Assembly: GCF_041915215.1 (NCBI RefSeq)
Contig: NZ_JAYSBV010000001.1
Reading direction: 5' to 3' (one strand)
DNA: 64,000 bases
Source: Zoogloea sp021286885
GTDB lineage: Bacteria; Pseudomonadota; Gammaproteobacteria; Burkholderiales; Rhodocyclaceae
Part shown: one piece after another, positions 16,470 to 24,188 of the stretch
How the letters are laid out: each line of letters opens with the position of its first letter
Position numbering within the stretch: position 1 is the stretch's first letter
The notes under the pieces: model-generated
What the model was told of the DNA's origin: nothing
Database searches by the model: none
The model's input: only the letters and a program-made list of their open reading frames with translations
Position numbers and translations under genes: made by a program

Positions 16470-18671
16470 ATGCAACTGAGCCGTCTGCTGGCCCGTGTGC
16501 TCGCGCCCCTGGCGCTGGCAGCGGGCGCCCTGCTGGGAAGTCCCGCCCGGGCAGACACCTACGAGGTCAAGCTCCCCCCCGAACTGAGCAGCAGCCCGCG
16601 CCTGTGCAGCTACGCCCCCTGCCAGGAGGTGATGCCCGGCGCCACCCACTTTTCGGAGCGCAAGGGCCAGCCGCCCTATGTGGAAGCCTACCGGGAAGAA
16701 AACGGCCAGGCCCGGCTGATGGGCTATGTGATGCTGTCCACCGACATCACCGATATTCCCGCCTACTCGGGCAAGCCGGTGGTCACCCTGATCGGGATGG
16801 ACACCCAGGGCCGCTTCACCGGGGTCAAGATCCTCAAGCACTCCGAGCCCATCCTGCTGCTGGGCATCCCCGAAGCCGCCCTGGTGCGTTTCAATGATCA
16901 ATACTTGGGCAAGTTTGTCGGGGACAACATCGAAATCGGCAAATCCCGCCCCGCCGAGAACCTGATCGGGCTGGACGCCATCACTGGCGCCACCGTCACC
17001 GTGATCGCCCAAAACCAGGTGATGATGACCAGCGGCAGCGCCGTGGCACGCCAGGTGGGCATCCTCAAACCCGTGGTGCGCCCGGCGGCGAGCTTCCCGC
17101 CCCCCGCCGGCCCCCTGCCCGACTGGGCCGCCCTGGTGGCCGAAGGCAGCGTCCAGCATCTGCGCGTCCGCCCCGAAGACGTGGGCCTCAAGGGCGAAGG
17201 CCATCCCTACATGGAACTGTGGTTCGGCTACCTCAACCAACCCACCGTGGGCCAGGCCATCCTGGGGCCGGAGGGCTACGCCAGCCTGATGGGCCGGCTC
17301 AAGGAAGACGAGCACGCCCTGTTCATCATCCGTACCGACGGGATGGACTCCTTCAAGGGCTCGGGCTTTGTGCGGGGCGGCATCTACGACCGCATCCAGG
17401 TGCGCCAGGACAAGGACAGCTACACCTTCCGCGACCTGGACTACATCAACCTGTGGGGCATCCAGGCCGCCGGCGCCCCCGCCTACCAGGAATCCGGCAT
17501 CTTCATCATCCGGGGCCACAAGGGCTTTTCCGGAGCCTACCCCTGGAAGCTGGTGTTTCTGGGCAACCGGATCGACAAGGAAAGTGGCGCCAAGACCTTC
17601 GCCAACTTCGACCAGGAATACTGGCTTCCGGCCCAGCGCCTGGTGGGCGGCCGGCCTGAAGTGATCCGCCCTGATCCGACCTGGCTCAAGGTCTGGAAGG
17701 AACGCGCCCTTGAGGTAGCCGCCTTCGTGCTCTTCCTGGCCACGGTGGCCGGGGTGTATGCCCAGCGCGACCGGCTGGTGCGCCGGGCAAGCCACCGCAA
17801 CAAATGGGCGGTGAATGGCTTCAAGTACAGCGCCTGGCTGATCTCGATTGGGCTGGTGGGCTTTGGCGCCATGGCCCAGCCCTCCATCACCCAGGTGCTC
17901 ACCTGGTTCCACAGCCTGCTGTTTCAATGGCAATGGGCCCTGTTTCTTTCAGACCCGCTCATCTTCGTGTTCTGGATCTTCATCATCCTGAGCGTGTTCA
18001 TCTGGGGCCGGGGGCTGTTCTGCGGCTGGCTCTGCCCCTTTGGCAGCCTCTCGGAGCTGCTGTTCAAGCTGGGCCGCGCCCTGGGGCTCAAGCGCTTCCA
18101 GTTTCTGCTCCCAGCCCCCCTGCATCACCGGCTCAAGTACCTGAAATACGGCATTTTTGGCGGGCTGCTGGCGGTGTCCTTCTTCAGCATGGGGCTGGCC
18201 GAACAGCTGGCCGAGGTCGAACCCTTCAAGACCACTTTTTTGGTGGGCCTGTTCCAGCGCAGCGGGCCCTACACCCTGTTTGCCGCCGGGCTGCTGGGGC
18301 TCTCGCTGCTCACCGAGCGCCCGTTCTGCAAATACCTGTGCCCCTTGGGCGCCGCCCTGGCCATGCCCACCACCTTCCGCTGGTTCGGGCTGCGGCGCAA
18401 GGATGAATGCACCCGCTGCAAGGCCTGCGCCAAGGGCTGCGGCAGCCAAGCCATCGACCCCAAGGGCAATATCGACGCCCGGGAATGCATGCTCTGCCTG
18501 GATTGCATGGTGCTTTACTACGACGACCACGCCTGCCCGCCCCTCGCCCAAGAGCGCAAGCGCCGCACCAAGGCCGGCGAAGCCCTCACCCCCATCGACG
18601 CCCGGGGCTATTTCATCCCCATCCACCCCGCTGCCCCGCGCACCAACACCCCCCCAGGAGCCCCACGATGA
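16470..18671 (+). CDS. nosR: NosR, membrane regulator/electron donor protein of N2O reduction
   Basis: A 733-residue polytopic flavo-iron-sulfur protein required for expression and maturation or electron supply of N2O reductase. A signal peptide (about 1-28) precedes a periplasmic FMN-binding domain with covalent-flavin motif D-A-I-T-G-A-T-V-T at about residue 170. Transmembrane helices follow from about 415, with two C-x-x-x-C-P motifs, F-C-G-W-L-C-P (about 515) and F-C-K-Y-L-C-P (about 620). The C-terminal cytoplasmic polyferredoxin has C-T-R-C-K-A-C-A-K-G-C and C-M-L-C-L-D-C. The length matches canonical NosR and implies the clade I (Tat-type) nos system. Unusually, nosZ does not follow. 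Confidence 0.97.
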   Translation: MQLSRLLARVLAPLALAAGALLGSPARADTYEVKLPPELSSSPRLCSYAPCQEVMPGATHFSERKGQPPYVEAYREENGQARLMGYVMLSTDITDIPAYSGKPVVTLIGMDTQGRFTGVKILKHSEPILLLGIPEAALVRFNDQYLGKFVGDNIEIGKSRPAENLIGLDAITGATVTVIAQNQVMMTSGSAVARQVGILKPVVRPAASFPPPAGPLPDWAALVAEGSVQHLRVRPEDVGLKGEGHPYMELWFGYLNQPTVGQAILGPEGYASLMGRLKEDEHALFIIRTDGMDSFKGSGFVRGGIYDRIQVRQDKDSYTFRDLDYINLWGIQAAGAPAYQESGIFIIRGHKGFSGAYPWKLVFLGNRIDKESGAKTFANFDQEYWLPAQRLVGGRPEVIRPDPTWLKVWKERALEVAAFVLFLATVAGVYAQRDRLVRRASHRNKWAVNGFKYSAWLISIGLVGFGAMAQPSITQVLTWFHSLLFQWQWALFLSDPLIFVFWIFIILSVFIWGRGLFCGWLCPFGSLSELLFKLGRALGLKRFQFLLPAPLHHRLKYLKYGIFGGLLAVSFFSMGLAEQLAEVEPFKTTFLVGLFQRSGPYTLFAAGLLGLSLLTERPFCKYLCPLGAALAMPTTFRWFGLRRKDECTRCKACAKGCGSQAIDPKGNIDARECMLCLDCMVLYYDDHACPPLAQERKRRTKAGEALTPIDARGYFIPIHPAAPRTNTPPGAPR

Positions 18672-19087
18672 CCCTCGCCGACCGCCAGGAAATCCGCCAG
18701 CCCCCCTACCACCGCCGCCAAGGCCTCGCCCGCCTGCAGGCCGAAGCCCTGGACCACCTCTGGCCCTGGCGCAGCGGCAGCACCCAGCACCGGGGCTTCC
18801 AGCGGATCAGCCTCGCCCTGGCAGCCCTGGCCAGCCTCGCCTGGGCCCTGGCCGCCTTCGGCCTCCTGCCCCCCGGCGCCATCATCGGGAGCTGGTTTGG
18901 CTGGAGCCTGCTGGAAATCGCCATTCGCTACGCCCACAAGCCCTACGTCAAAGAAGGCCCCTGGTGGGGCCACCTCTACCGCCGCGCCAGCCTCATGGAT
19001 CTGGTCTGCTACGTGGGCTTCAAAAACCTGCTGATCGGCGCGGCGCTGTTTCTGGCGCTGCGGGGGGTGGGGGCGGTGGTGGTGTGA
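18668..19087 (+). CDS. Small membrane protein coupled to nosR
   Basis: A 139-residue protein whose ATG overlaps the nosR stop codon (ATGA), so it is translationally coupled. The N-terminus is charged; two or three hydrophobic segments follow, at about 43-68 (L-A-L-A-A-L-A-S-L-A-W and G-L-L-P-P-G-A-I-I-G) and about 110-139 (L-V-C-Y-V-G-F-K-N-L-L-I-G-A-A-L-F). No cofactor-binding motif is seen. Small uncharacterised membrane proteins occur in some denitrifier nos clusters; a role in NosR function is inferred only from coupling. Confidence 0.75.
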   Translation: MTLADRQEIRQPPYHRRQGLARLQAEALDHLWPWRSGSTQHRGFQRISLALAALASLAWALAAFGLLPPGAIIGSWFGWSLLEIAIRYAHKPYVKEGPWWGHLYRRASLMDLVCYVGFKNLLIGAALFLALRGVGAVVV

Positions 19088-19162
19088 GTGGGTGCATCGT
19101 TGCGGTTGTGCAAGAAGGATGAAATCATCATCATCCCTCCGATTCCAAGCTGATAGCAGGCC

Positions 19163-19810
19163 ATGAACTTCACCCCTGGCTCCCAGATCGTCTATGTACT
19201 CACCAACCCGGCCATGCCAGGGTTGGTCAAAATCGGAAAAACCACCCAAGCTGAAGTCACCACCCGGATGAAGCAGCTTTACAGCACGGGCGTGCCCATG
19301 CCTTTTGAGTGCGTATTTGCCTGTCAGGTAAAAGACGCTTCCGAGGTGGAACACGCGCTGCACCTCGCCTTTGGCATGACCCGTGTCAATCCGAACCGGG
19401 AATTCTTCAGGCTTGAGGCCGAACGGGTGGTGGCCGTGCTGCGCCTGCTGAAAATCGATGATGTCACCCAGGAGTTCGAACAAAGCATCGAAGCCGAAGT
19501 GCCCTCTGCCGACATGCAGTCCGCCCAAGTGTATAAGCGCAGCATGCGCGCCCCCATGAACTTTCACGAACTGGGCATCCCCGACGGCAGCATTCTGAGG
19601 TCCCGGGATGGCAGCGCCGAATGCACCGTTGTCGGCCCCAAGAAGGTCGAATTCCAAGGCGAAGCAAGCTCCCTCACTGCTGCGACCCGCAAGATGCTGG
19701 GCCTGGCCGAGGACTATCCGCTCCAACCCTCACCCTACTGGACTTTCCATGGCCATACGGTCAAGGAGCTATACGAAGCTTTCCACAGCAAGTCCGAAGA
19801 CGAGGCATAA
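19163..19810 (+). CDS. GIY-YIG (T5orf172-type) nuclease-like protein with RAMA-like C-terminus
   Basis: A 215-residue protein lying between the nosR pair and nosD. The N-terminal about 95 residues match the T5orf172/MUG113 branch of GIY-YIG domains: V-Y-V-L-T-N-P-A-M-P-G-L-V-K-I-G-K-T, then T-R-M-K-Q-L-Y-S-T-G-V-P, E-V-E-H-A-L-H, and N-P-N-R-E-F-F with the conserved Glu. The C-terminal part (about 130-210) resembles the RAMA-type or related domain found with such nucleases: L-G-I-P-D-G-S-I-L, K-V-E-F-Q-G-E-A-S-S-L, and Y-W-T-F-H-G-H-T-V-K-E-L-Y. These combinations are seen in phage and defence contexts. It has no expected role in N2O reduction, so insertion into the cluster is likely. Confidence 0.85.
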   Translation: MNFTPGSQIVYVLTNPAMPGLVKIGKTTQAEVTTRMKQLYSTGVPMPFECVFACQVKDASEVEHALHLAFGMTRVNPNREFFRLEAERVVAVLRLLKIDDVTQEFEQSIEAEVPSADMQSAQVYKRSMRAPMNFHELGIPDGSILRSRDGSAECTVVGPKKVEFQGEASSLTAATRKMLGLAEDYPLQPSPYWTFHGHTVKELYEAFHSKSEDEA

Positions 19811-19920
19811 ACGCCGCGCTGGCCAACGCTCCCCCCATCCCCCGCCTTCACCCAAATCAAGGTTTCCCTGCGGCATTCCGTCGCACACTGGCGCCCGTGT
19901 TCCTTTTAGGGGTTGTGCCT

Positions 19921-21204
19921 GTGGCTGTTTTTCTGCGTTCCGTGCTGCTGCTGGCCCGTCTGTTGCCCGGGGTGCTGGCCCTGGGGGCGGGGCCCGGGTG
20001 GGGGGCGGAGTGGCGGGTGATGCCGGGGGCGTCGATCCAGGCAGCGATTACCCAGGCGGCGGCGGGGGATACGGTGCGGGTGGCCCGGGGGGTGTATCGG
20101 GAAAATCTGCGCATCACCAAGCCCCTGCAACTCATTGGTGAAGACCGGCCCACCCTGGATGGGAGCGGGCATGGGGACATCATCCGGGTGGCCTCGCCGG
20201 ATGTGAGCGTGGCGGGCTTCATCCTGGCCGACTCGGGACATGACCTGGAAGCCCAGAACGCGGGGATCTACATCCAGCCCGGCAGCCACCGGGCGCGGGT
20301 AAGTGCCTGCGATTTCAGCTATACCCTGTTCGGGCTGTGGATCGAGAAGGCCGACGGGGTGCGGATCGAGCGCAATCTGATCACCGGCAAGCGGGATCTG
20401 GACTCGTCCCAGCGGGGCAACGGCATCCAGCTTTACAACACCCACGGGGCGCGGATCGAGGGCAACCACATCAGCTTCGTGCGGGATGCGATTTACGTGG
20501 ACGTGTCCCACGACGCGGTGTTCCGGGGCAACCGGATGCACCACAGCCGCTACGGCACCCACTACATGAACTCCTACCGCAATCTGTGGGAAGACAACGA
20601 CAGTTATTACAACCGGGGCGGCCTCGCCTTGATGGAAGTGCGCGACCAGGTGGTGCGCAACAACCGGGCCTGGGGCAATACCGACCACGGGATCATGCTG
20701 CGCACCATCCAGGATGCGGTGGTGGAGAACAACGTGGTGGCCGGCAATGGCCGGGGTTTCTTCATCTACGACGCCGAATACAACACCCTGCGCGGCAATC
20801 TGGTGGTGGACAACCAGGTGGGCGTGCATCTATGGGCCGGCTCGGTACGCAATGAGGTGGAAGGCAACGACTTCATCGGCAACCGGGAACAGGTGCGCTA
20901 TGTGGCTTCCCGGGACGAAACCTGGGGCGCCCGGAGCGGCAACCACTGGAGCAACTATCTGGGCTGGGATCGCAACGGCGATGGGCGCGGCGACGTGCCC
21001 TACGAGGCCAACGATCTGGTGGATCGGCTGGCCTGGCGCCATCCGCTGGTGAAGCTGCTGCTCGCCAGCCCGGCCATCCAGACCCTGCGCCTGATCTCTC
21101 GCCAGTTCCCGCTCTTGCGGGCGCCGAGCATCGTCGATCCGCAGCCGCGCATGCAACCTGTCCATTCCGACTGGAGAATCTGGCTTGACAAGCACTATCG
21201 TTGA
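19921..21204 (+). CDS. nosD: NosD, periplasmic beta-helix protein for NosZ CuZ maturation
   Basis: A 427-residue protein with GTG start at 19921, chosen because AGGGG lies 8 bases upstream; GTG 19915 is too close to it. A signal peptide (about 1-28, ending W-G-A) precedes a right-handed beta-helix of CASH/PbH1 repeats with recurrent asparagine-rich turns (E-N-N-V-V-A-G-N-G, R-G-N-L-V-V-D-N-Q-V-G, V-E-G-N-D-F-I-G-N). The W-S-N-Y-L-G-W-D-x-N-G-D-G-x-G-D-x-P-Y segment near 340-365 is diagnostic for NosD. Together with NosF and NosY it forms an ABC system that supplies sulfur to the CuZ centre of NosZ. It overlaps nosF by 20 bp. Confidence 0.95.
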   Translation: MAVFLRSVLLLARLLPGVLALGAGPGWGAEWRVMPGASIQAAITQAAAGDTVRVARGVYRENLRITKPLQLIGEDRPTLDGSGHGDIIRVASPDVSVAGFILADSGHDLEAQNAGIYIQPGSHRARVSACDFSYTLFGLWIEKADGVRIERNLITGKRDLDSSQRGNGIQLYNTHGARIEGNHISFVRDAIYVDVSHDAVFRGNRMHHSRYGTHYMNSYRNLWEDNDSYYNRGGLALMEVRDQVVRNNRAWGNTDHGIMLRTIQDAVVENNVVAGNGRGFFIYDAEYNTLRGNLVVDNQVGVHLWAGSVRNEVEGNDFIGNREQVRYVASRDETWGARSGNHWSNYLGWDRNGDGRGDVPYEANDLVDRLAWRHPLVKLLLASPAIQTLRLISRQFPLLRAPSIVDPQPRMQPVHSDWRIWLDKHYR

Positions 21205-22096
21205 AGCCCGGGGGCTGACCAAACGCTTTGGCAGCATTGAGGCCGTCCGGGGGGTGGATCTATCCATCGGGGCCGGCGAACTGTTCGGCCTGATCGGCCA
21301 TAACGGCGCGGGCAAGAGCACCCTGTTCAAGATGCTGCTGGGCCTGCTCGCCCCGAGCGAAGGCAGCATCCAGCTCGAAGGGCAGCCCATCGCCGGGCCC
21401 GGCTTTCGGGAAATCCGCCGACGCATCGGCTACCTGCCCGAAAACGTGGTGCTCTACGACAACCTCACCGGACTGGAAACCCTGGCCTTCTTTGCCGACC
21501 TGAAAGGCGTGGCGCGCCACGCATGCGCCCCCCTGCTCGAACGGGTGGGGCTCGCCCAGGCGGGCGGGCGCCGGGTGCGCGAATACTCCAAGGGAATGCG
21601 CCAGCGTCTGGGCTTTGCCCAGGCCCTGCTGGGCCAGCCGCGCCTGCTGTTCCTGGACGAACCCACCACGGGCCTGGACCCGGGCGCGATTCGGGACTTT
21701 TACCAGATCCTGCGGGAACTTACGGCCCAGGGCGTCACCATGGTGCTCACTTCCCACATCCTGGCCGAAATCCAGGAGCGCGTGGATCGCCTCGCCATCA
21801 TGGAACAGGGCCGCATTCGGGCCACGGGCACGGTGGCCGAACTGCGCAACGGCATGAACCTGCCCCTCACCCTCGAAATCGCGGGCGGCGCCGGGCTGCG
21901 GGGGCGGGTGGAAAGCCTGCTGGCCGACCTGGGGCCCGAATCCATCACCGAAACCGCCGGCCTGCTGCGGGTTCGCCTGCCACGCAGCGCCAAGCTCGCG
22001 GCCCTGGGCCGCATCGCCACCCTGGGCGATGCCCTGGGCGACCTGCACGTACGCGAACCTTCCCTTGAAGACGTGTTCTTCGGCTACCGGAGTTAA
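21185..22096 (+). CDS. nosF: NosF, ATP-binding subunit of the NosDFY ABC transporter
   Basis: A 303-residue ABC ATPase. The TTG start at 21185 is preceded by GGAG and lies inside the nosD 3' end. Walker A is G-H-N-G-A-G-K-S-T (38-46), the signature is Y-S-K-G-M-R-Q-R-L (about 136), Walker B is L-L-F-L-D-E-P-T-T-G-L-D-P-G (about 156-169) and the H-loop histidine is in L-T-S-H-I-L-A. It powers NosY in delivering a sulfur species for NosZ CuZ assembly. Length and order D-F-Y are canonical. Confidence 0.96.
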   Translation: MTSTIVEARGLTKRFGSIEAVRGVDLSIGAGELFGLIGHNGAGKSTLFKMLLGLLAPSEGSIQLEGQPIAGPGFREIRRRIGYLPENVVLYDNLTGLETLAFFADLKGVARHACAPLLERVGLAQAGGRRVREYSKGMRQRLGFAQALLGQPRLLFLDEPTTGLDPGAIRDFYQILRELTAQGVTMVLTSHILAEIQERVDRLAIMEQGRIRATGTVAELRNGMNLPLTLEIAGGAGLRGRVESLLADLGPESITETAGLLRVRLPRSAKLAALGRIATLGDALGDLHVREPSLEDVFFGYRS

Positions 22097-22099
22097 GCC

Positions 22100-22936
22100 A
22101 TGCCCGCCCCAGACCTGAAACTGGACTTCACCCAGATCCGCATCCTGGCCGGCAAGGAGTTCTGGGATCGCCTGCGCAACCGCTGGGTGCTGGCGGTGGC
22201 CCTGGTGTTTACCGTGCTGGCCCTGGTCATCGCCTACTTTGGCGCAGCCCAGCAGGGCAGCGTGGGCTTTCAGTCCATCGGCCTCACGATTGCCTCTCTG
22301 GTGAGTCTGGTGATCTACCTGATTCCCCTCATCGCCCTGATTCTGGGCTTTGATGCGGTGGTGGGCGAACGGGAACGGGGCTCCCTCGAACTACTGCTCA
22401 CCCTGCCCCTCACCCGGGCCGAGCTGATCCTGGGCAAGTACGCGGGCCTCGCCGCCGCCCTGGGCTTCTCCACCCTGGCAGGCTTTGGGGCGGTGGGGGT
22501 GATCCTGTCGCCCCATCTCAACCTCAACGGGCTGTTCCATTACGTGGGCTTCATGGCCTCCACCCTACTGCTCGGGCTCGCCTTTTTAAGCATCGCGGTG
22601 ATGCTCTCGGTGTTTGCCGCCGACCGCACCCGGGCCTCGGGCCTCGCCATCGGCGCCTGGTTCTTTTACGTGCTGGTGTTCGACCTGCTCCTGCTCGGCG
22701 CCCTGGTGCTGAGCGGCGGCCAGTACGGGGGCGATCTTTTCCCCTATCTGCTGCTGCTCAACCCGGCGGATGTGTTCCGGGTGCTCAATGTGTTCAGCCT
22801 CGACGAAGTGCGCAGCTTTTACGGACTCGCCACCGTGTTTCCTGAAGCCCTGAGCCACCCGGCCCTGCTGGGCGGGGTGATGCTGGGCTGGATTCTGGCG
22901 CCCCTGGCCATTGCCATCCGCACATTTCAACACTGA
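22100..22936 (+). CDS. nosY: NosY, ABC permease of the NosDFY complex
   Basis: A 278-residue ABC-2 type permease with six predicted membrane helices (first near 28-50, last near 258-272). It carries the cytoplasmic motif D-A-V-V-G-E-R-E-R-G-S-L-E-L-L-L-T-L-P-L-T-R typical of the NosY/ABC-2 group. It follows nosF by 3 bp and precedes nosL, as in canonical clusters. Its partner is NosF in the inner membrane, with NosD in the periplasm. Confidence 0.95.
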   Translation: MPAPDLKLDFTQIRILAGKEFWDRLRNRWVLAVALVFTVLALVIAYFGAAQQGSVGFQSIGLTIASLVSLVIYLIPLIALILGFDAVVGERERGSLELLLTLPLTRAELILGKYAGLAAALGFSTLAGFGAVGVILSPHLNLNGLFHYVGFMASTLLLGLAFLSIAVMLSVFAADRTRASGLAIGAWFFYVLVFDLLLLGALVLSGGQYGGDLFPYLLLLNPADVFRVLNVFSLDEVRSFYGLATVFPEALSHPALLGGVMLGWILAPLAIAIRTFQH

Positions 22937-22946
22937 CCTCCGTGAC

Positions 22947-23471
22947 ATGGTGACTCCAATGATGCACCCCCTGCGCCCGGCCCTGTTGCTGGCCACCCTG
23001 CTGCTCGGCGCCTGTGGCCCCAGCGGCACCGCGCCGGTTCAACCCGCCGAACTCACCCGGGAACACTATTGCGCCCTGGACGGAATGCTGCTCGCCGACT
23101 ATCCGGGGCCTAAGGCCCAGATCCACTACGCCGGCCAGCCCACCCCAGAGTTTTTCTGCGACACGGTGGAAATGTTCGCCCTGCTCCTCAAACCCGAGCA
23201 GGCCCGCCAGGTCACGGCGGCCTTTGTGCAGGATCTGGATCAAACGACCTGGGACGCCCCCAAGGGCGCCTGGATAGACGCAAAGAAAGCCTTTTACGTG
23301 GTCGGCACCCGTAAGCGGGGCGCCATGGGCCCCACCCTGCCCTCCTTCGGCAGCCGGGCCGGTGCCGAAAAGTTTGCCGCCGCCGAAGGGGGCAAGGTGC
23401 TCGCCTATGCCGAAATCACCCCCGACATGGCCCGCCTGGACGGAGGCGCGCTCCACGACCAGCGCATGTAA
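22947..23471 (+). CDS. nosL: NosL-family lipoprotein (first paralogue)
   Basis: A 174-residue lipoprotein: the hydrophobic leader ends in L-L-L-G-A-C with the acylated cysteine at about position 23. NosL is an outer-membrane-facing copper chaperone that delivers Cu(I) to apo-NosZ. The conserved segment here is C-A-L-D-G-M (about 45-50), followed by Q-I-H-Y, E-F-F-C-D-T-V-E-M-F and later A-W-I-D-A-K-K-A-F-Y-V-V-G, all in the NosL pattern. ATG 22947 is taken as start; ATGs at 22959 and 22962 are alternatives. It follows nosY by 10 bp. The second paralogue downstream differs in the metal-binding segment. Confidence 0.9.
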   Translation: MVTPMMHPLRPALLLATLLLGACGPSGTAPVQPAELTREHYCALDGMLLADYPGPKAQIHYAGQPTPEFFCDTVEMFALLLKPEQARQVTAAFVQDLDQTTWDAPKGAWIDAKKAFYVVGTRKRGAMGPTLPSFGSRAGAEKFAAAEGGKVLAYAEITPDMARLDGGALHDQRM

Positions 23472-23586
23472 GGCCGGCCCACCGGGGCGCAGCCCCCTGA
23501 CGCTTGGCCCCTGCATCCCCAGGCGAATTTGCTATCCTCCCGGGCCTCAGCCCCGCCCCTTCGACTGCCAGAAAGCGACGCCGCCC

Positions 23587-24090
23587 ATGCTCCGCGCCCT
23601 CATCGCCCCCCTGCTGTGTGCCCTCACCCTGGGCAGCCTCCCGGCCCAGGCCGCCGACCTCAGCCCCAAGCCGGTCGAACGTAATGCCCGCTGCCCGGTG
23701 TGCGGCATGTACCCCAGCCGCACCCCCCAATGGATGGCCCAGATCGTGTTCAACGACCAGACCGCCAGCAGCTTCGACTCCCCCCTGGATCTGTTCCGTT
23801 TTCTGAACAACATGGTGCTGTTCGACAAAACCCACAAACCCGCCGACGTGGGCGCCGTATGGGTGGCCGACTACCAAAGCAAAGCCTGGATCGACGCCCG
23901 CAAAGCCTTCTTCGTTCTCGGCGCCAAAGCCCCCGGCCCCATGGGTGAAAGCAACCTCCCCGCCTTCACCACCCGCGACCAGGCCCAGGCCTTCACCCAA
24001 AGCCAGGGCGGCAAGGTGCTGACATTTGGCGACATCACCCGGGAGGTGATCAAGAGCCTGAATAGCGGGCATGGGGGGCATCAGCACTGA
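23587..24090 (+). CDS. NosL-family protein, C-P-V-C-G-M type (second paralogue)
   Basis: A 167-residue paralogue of the preceding NosL. It begins with an ordinary signal peptide (about 1-22, ending A-Q-A) rather than a lipobox, so it should be soluble in the periplasm. The metal-binding segment is C-P-V-C-G-M (about 36-41), and the same A-W-I-D-A-R-K-A-F-F-V-L-G motif follows. The C-terminus is histidine-rich (G-H-G-G-H-Q-H), which could bind copper. It lies 115 bp after the first copy and ends the cluster. It may be a second copper carrier for NosZ or serve another cuproenzyme. Confidence 0.88.
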   Translation: MLRALIAPLLCALTLGSLPAQAADLSPKPVERNARCPVCGMYPSRTPQWMAQIVFNDQTASSFDSPLDLFRFLNNMVLFDKTHKPADVGAVWVADYQSKAWIDARKAFFVLGAKAPGPMGESNLPAFTTRDQAQAFTQSQGGKVLTFGDITREVIKSLNSGHGGHQH

Positions 24091-24188
24091 GGGAAGGCGC
24101 CCCAAATCGCCAAATCCAGCCAACGCAGTAAGCAAGCCACTGTTTTAAAAGCAGAATTCAAGAACATTCAAAATACAGAGTTCGCCAG

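Noticed and set aside
15111..17933. Leftward 940-codon open frame
   Set aside because: It is antisense to pncB and nosR; the composition (Gly/His/Val-rich, Gln-rich) is typical of a reverse frame in GC-rich DNA.
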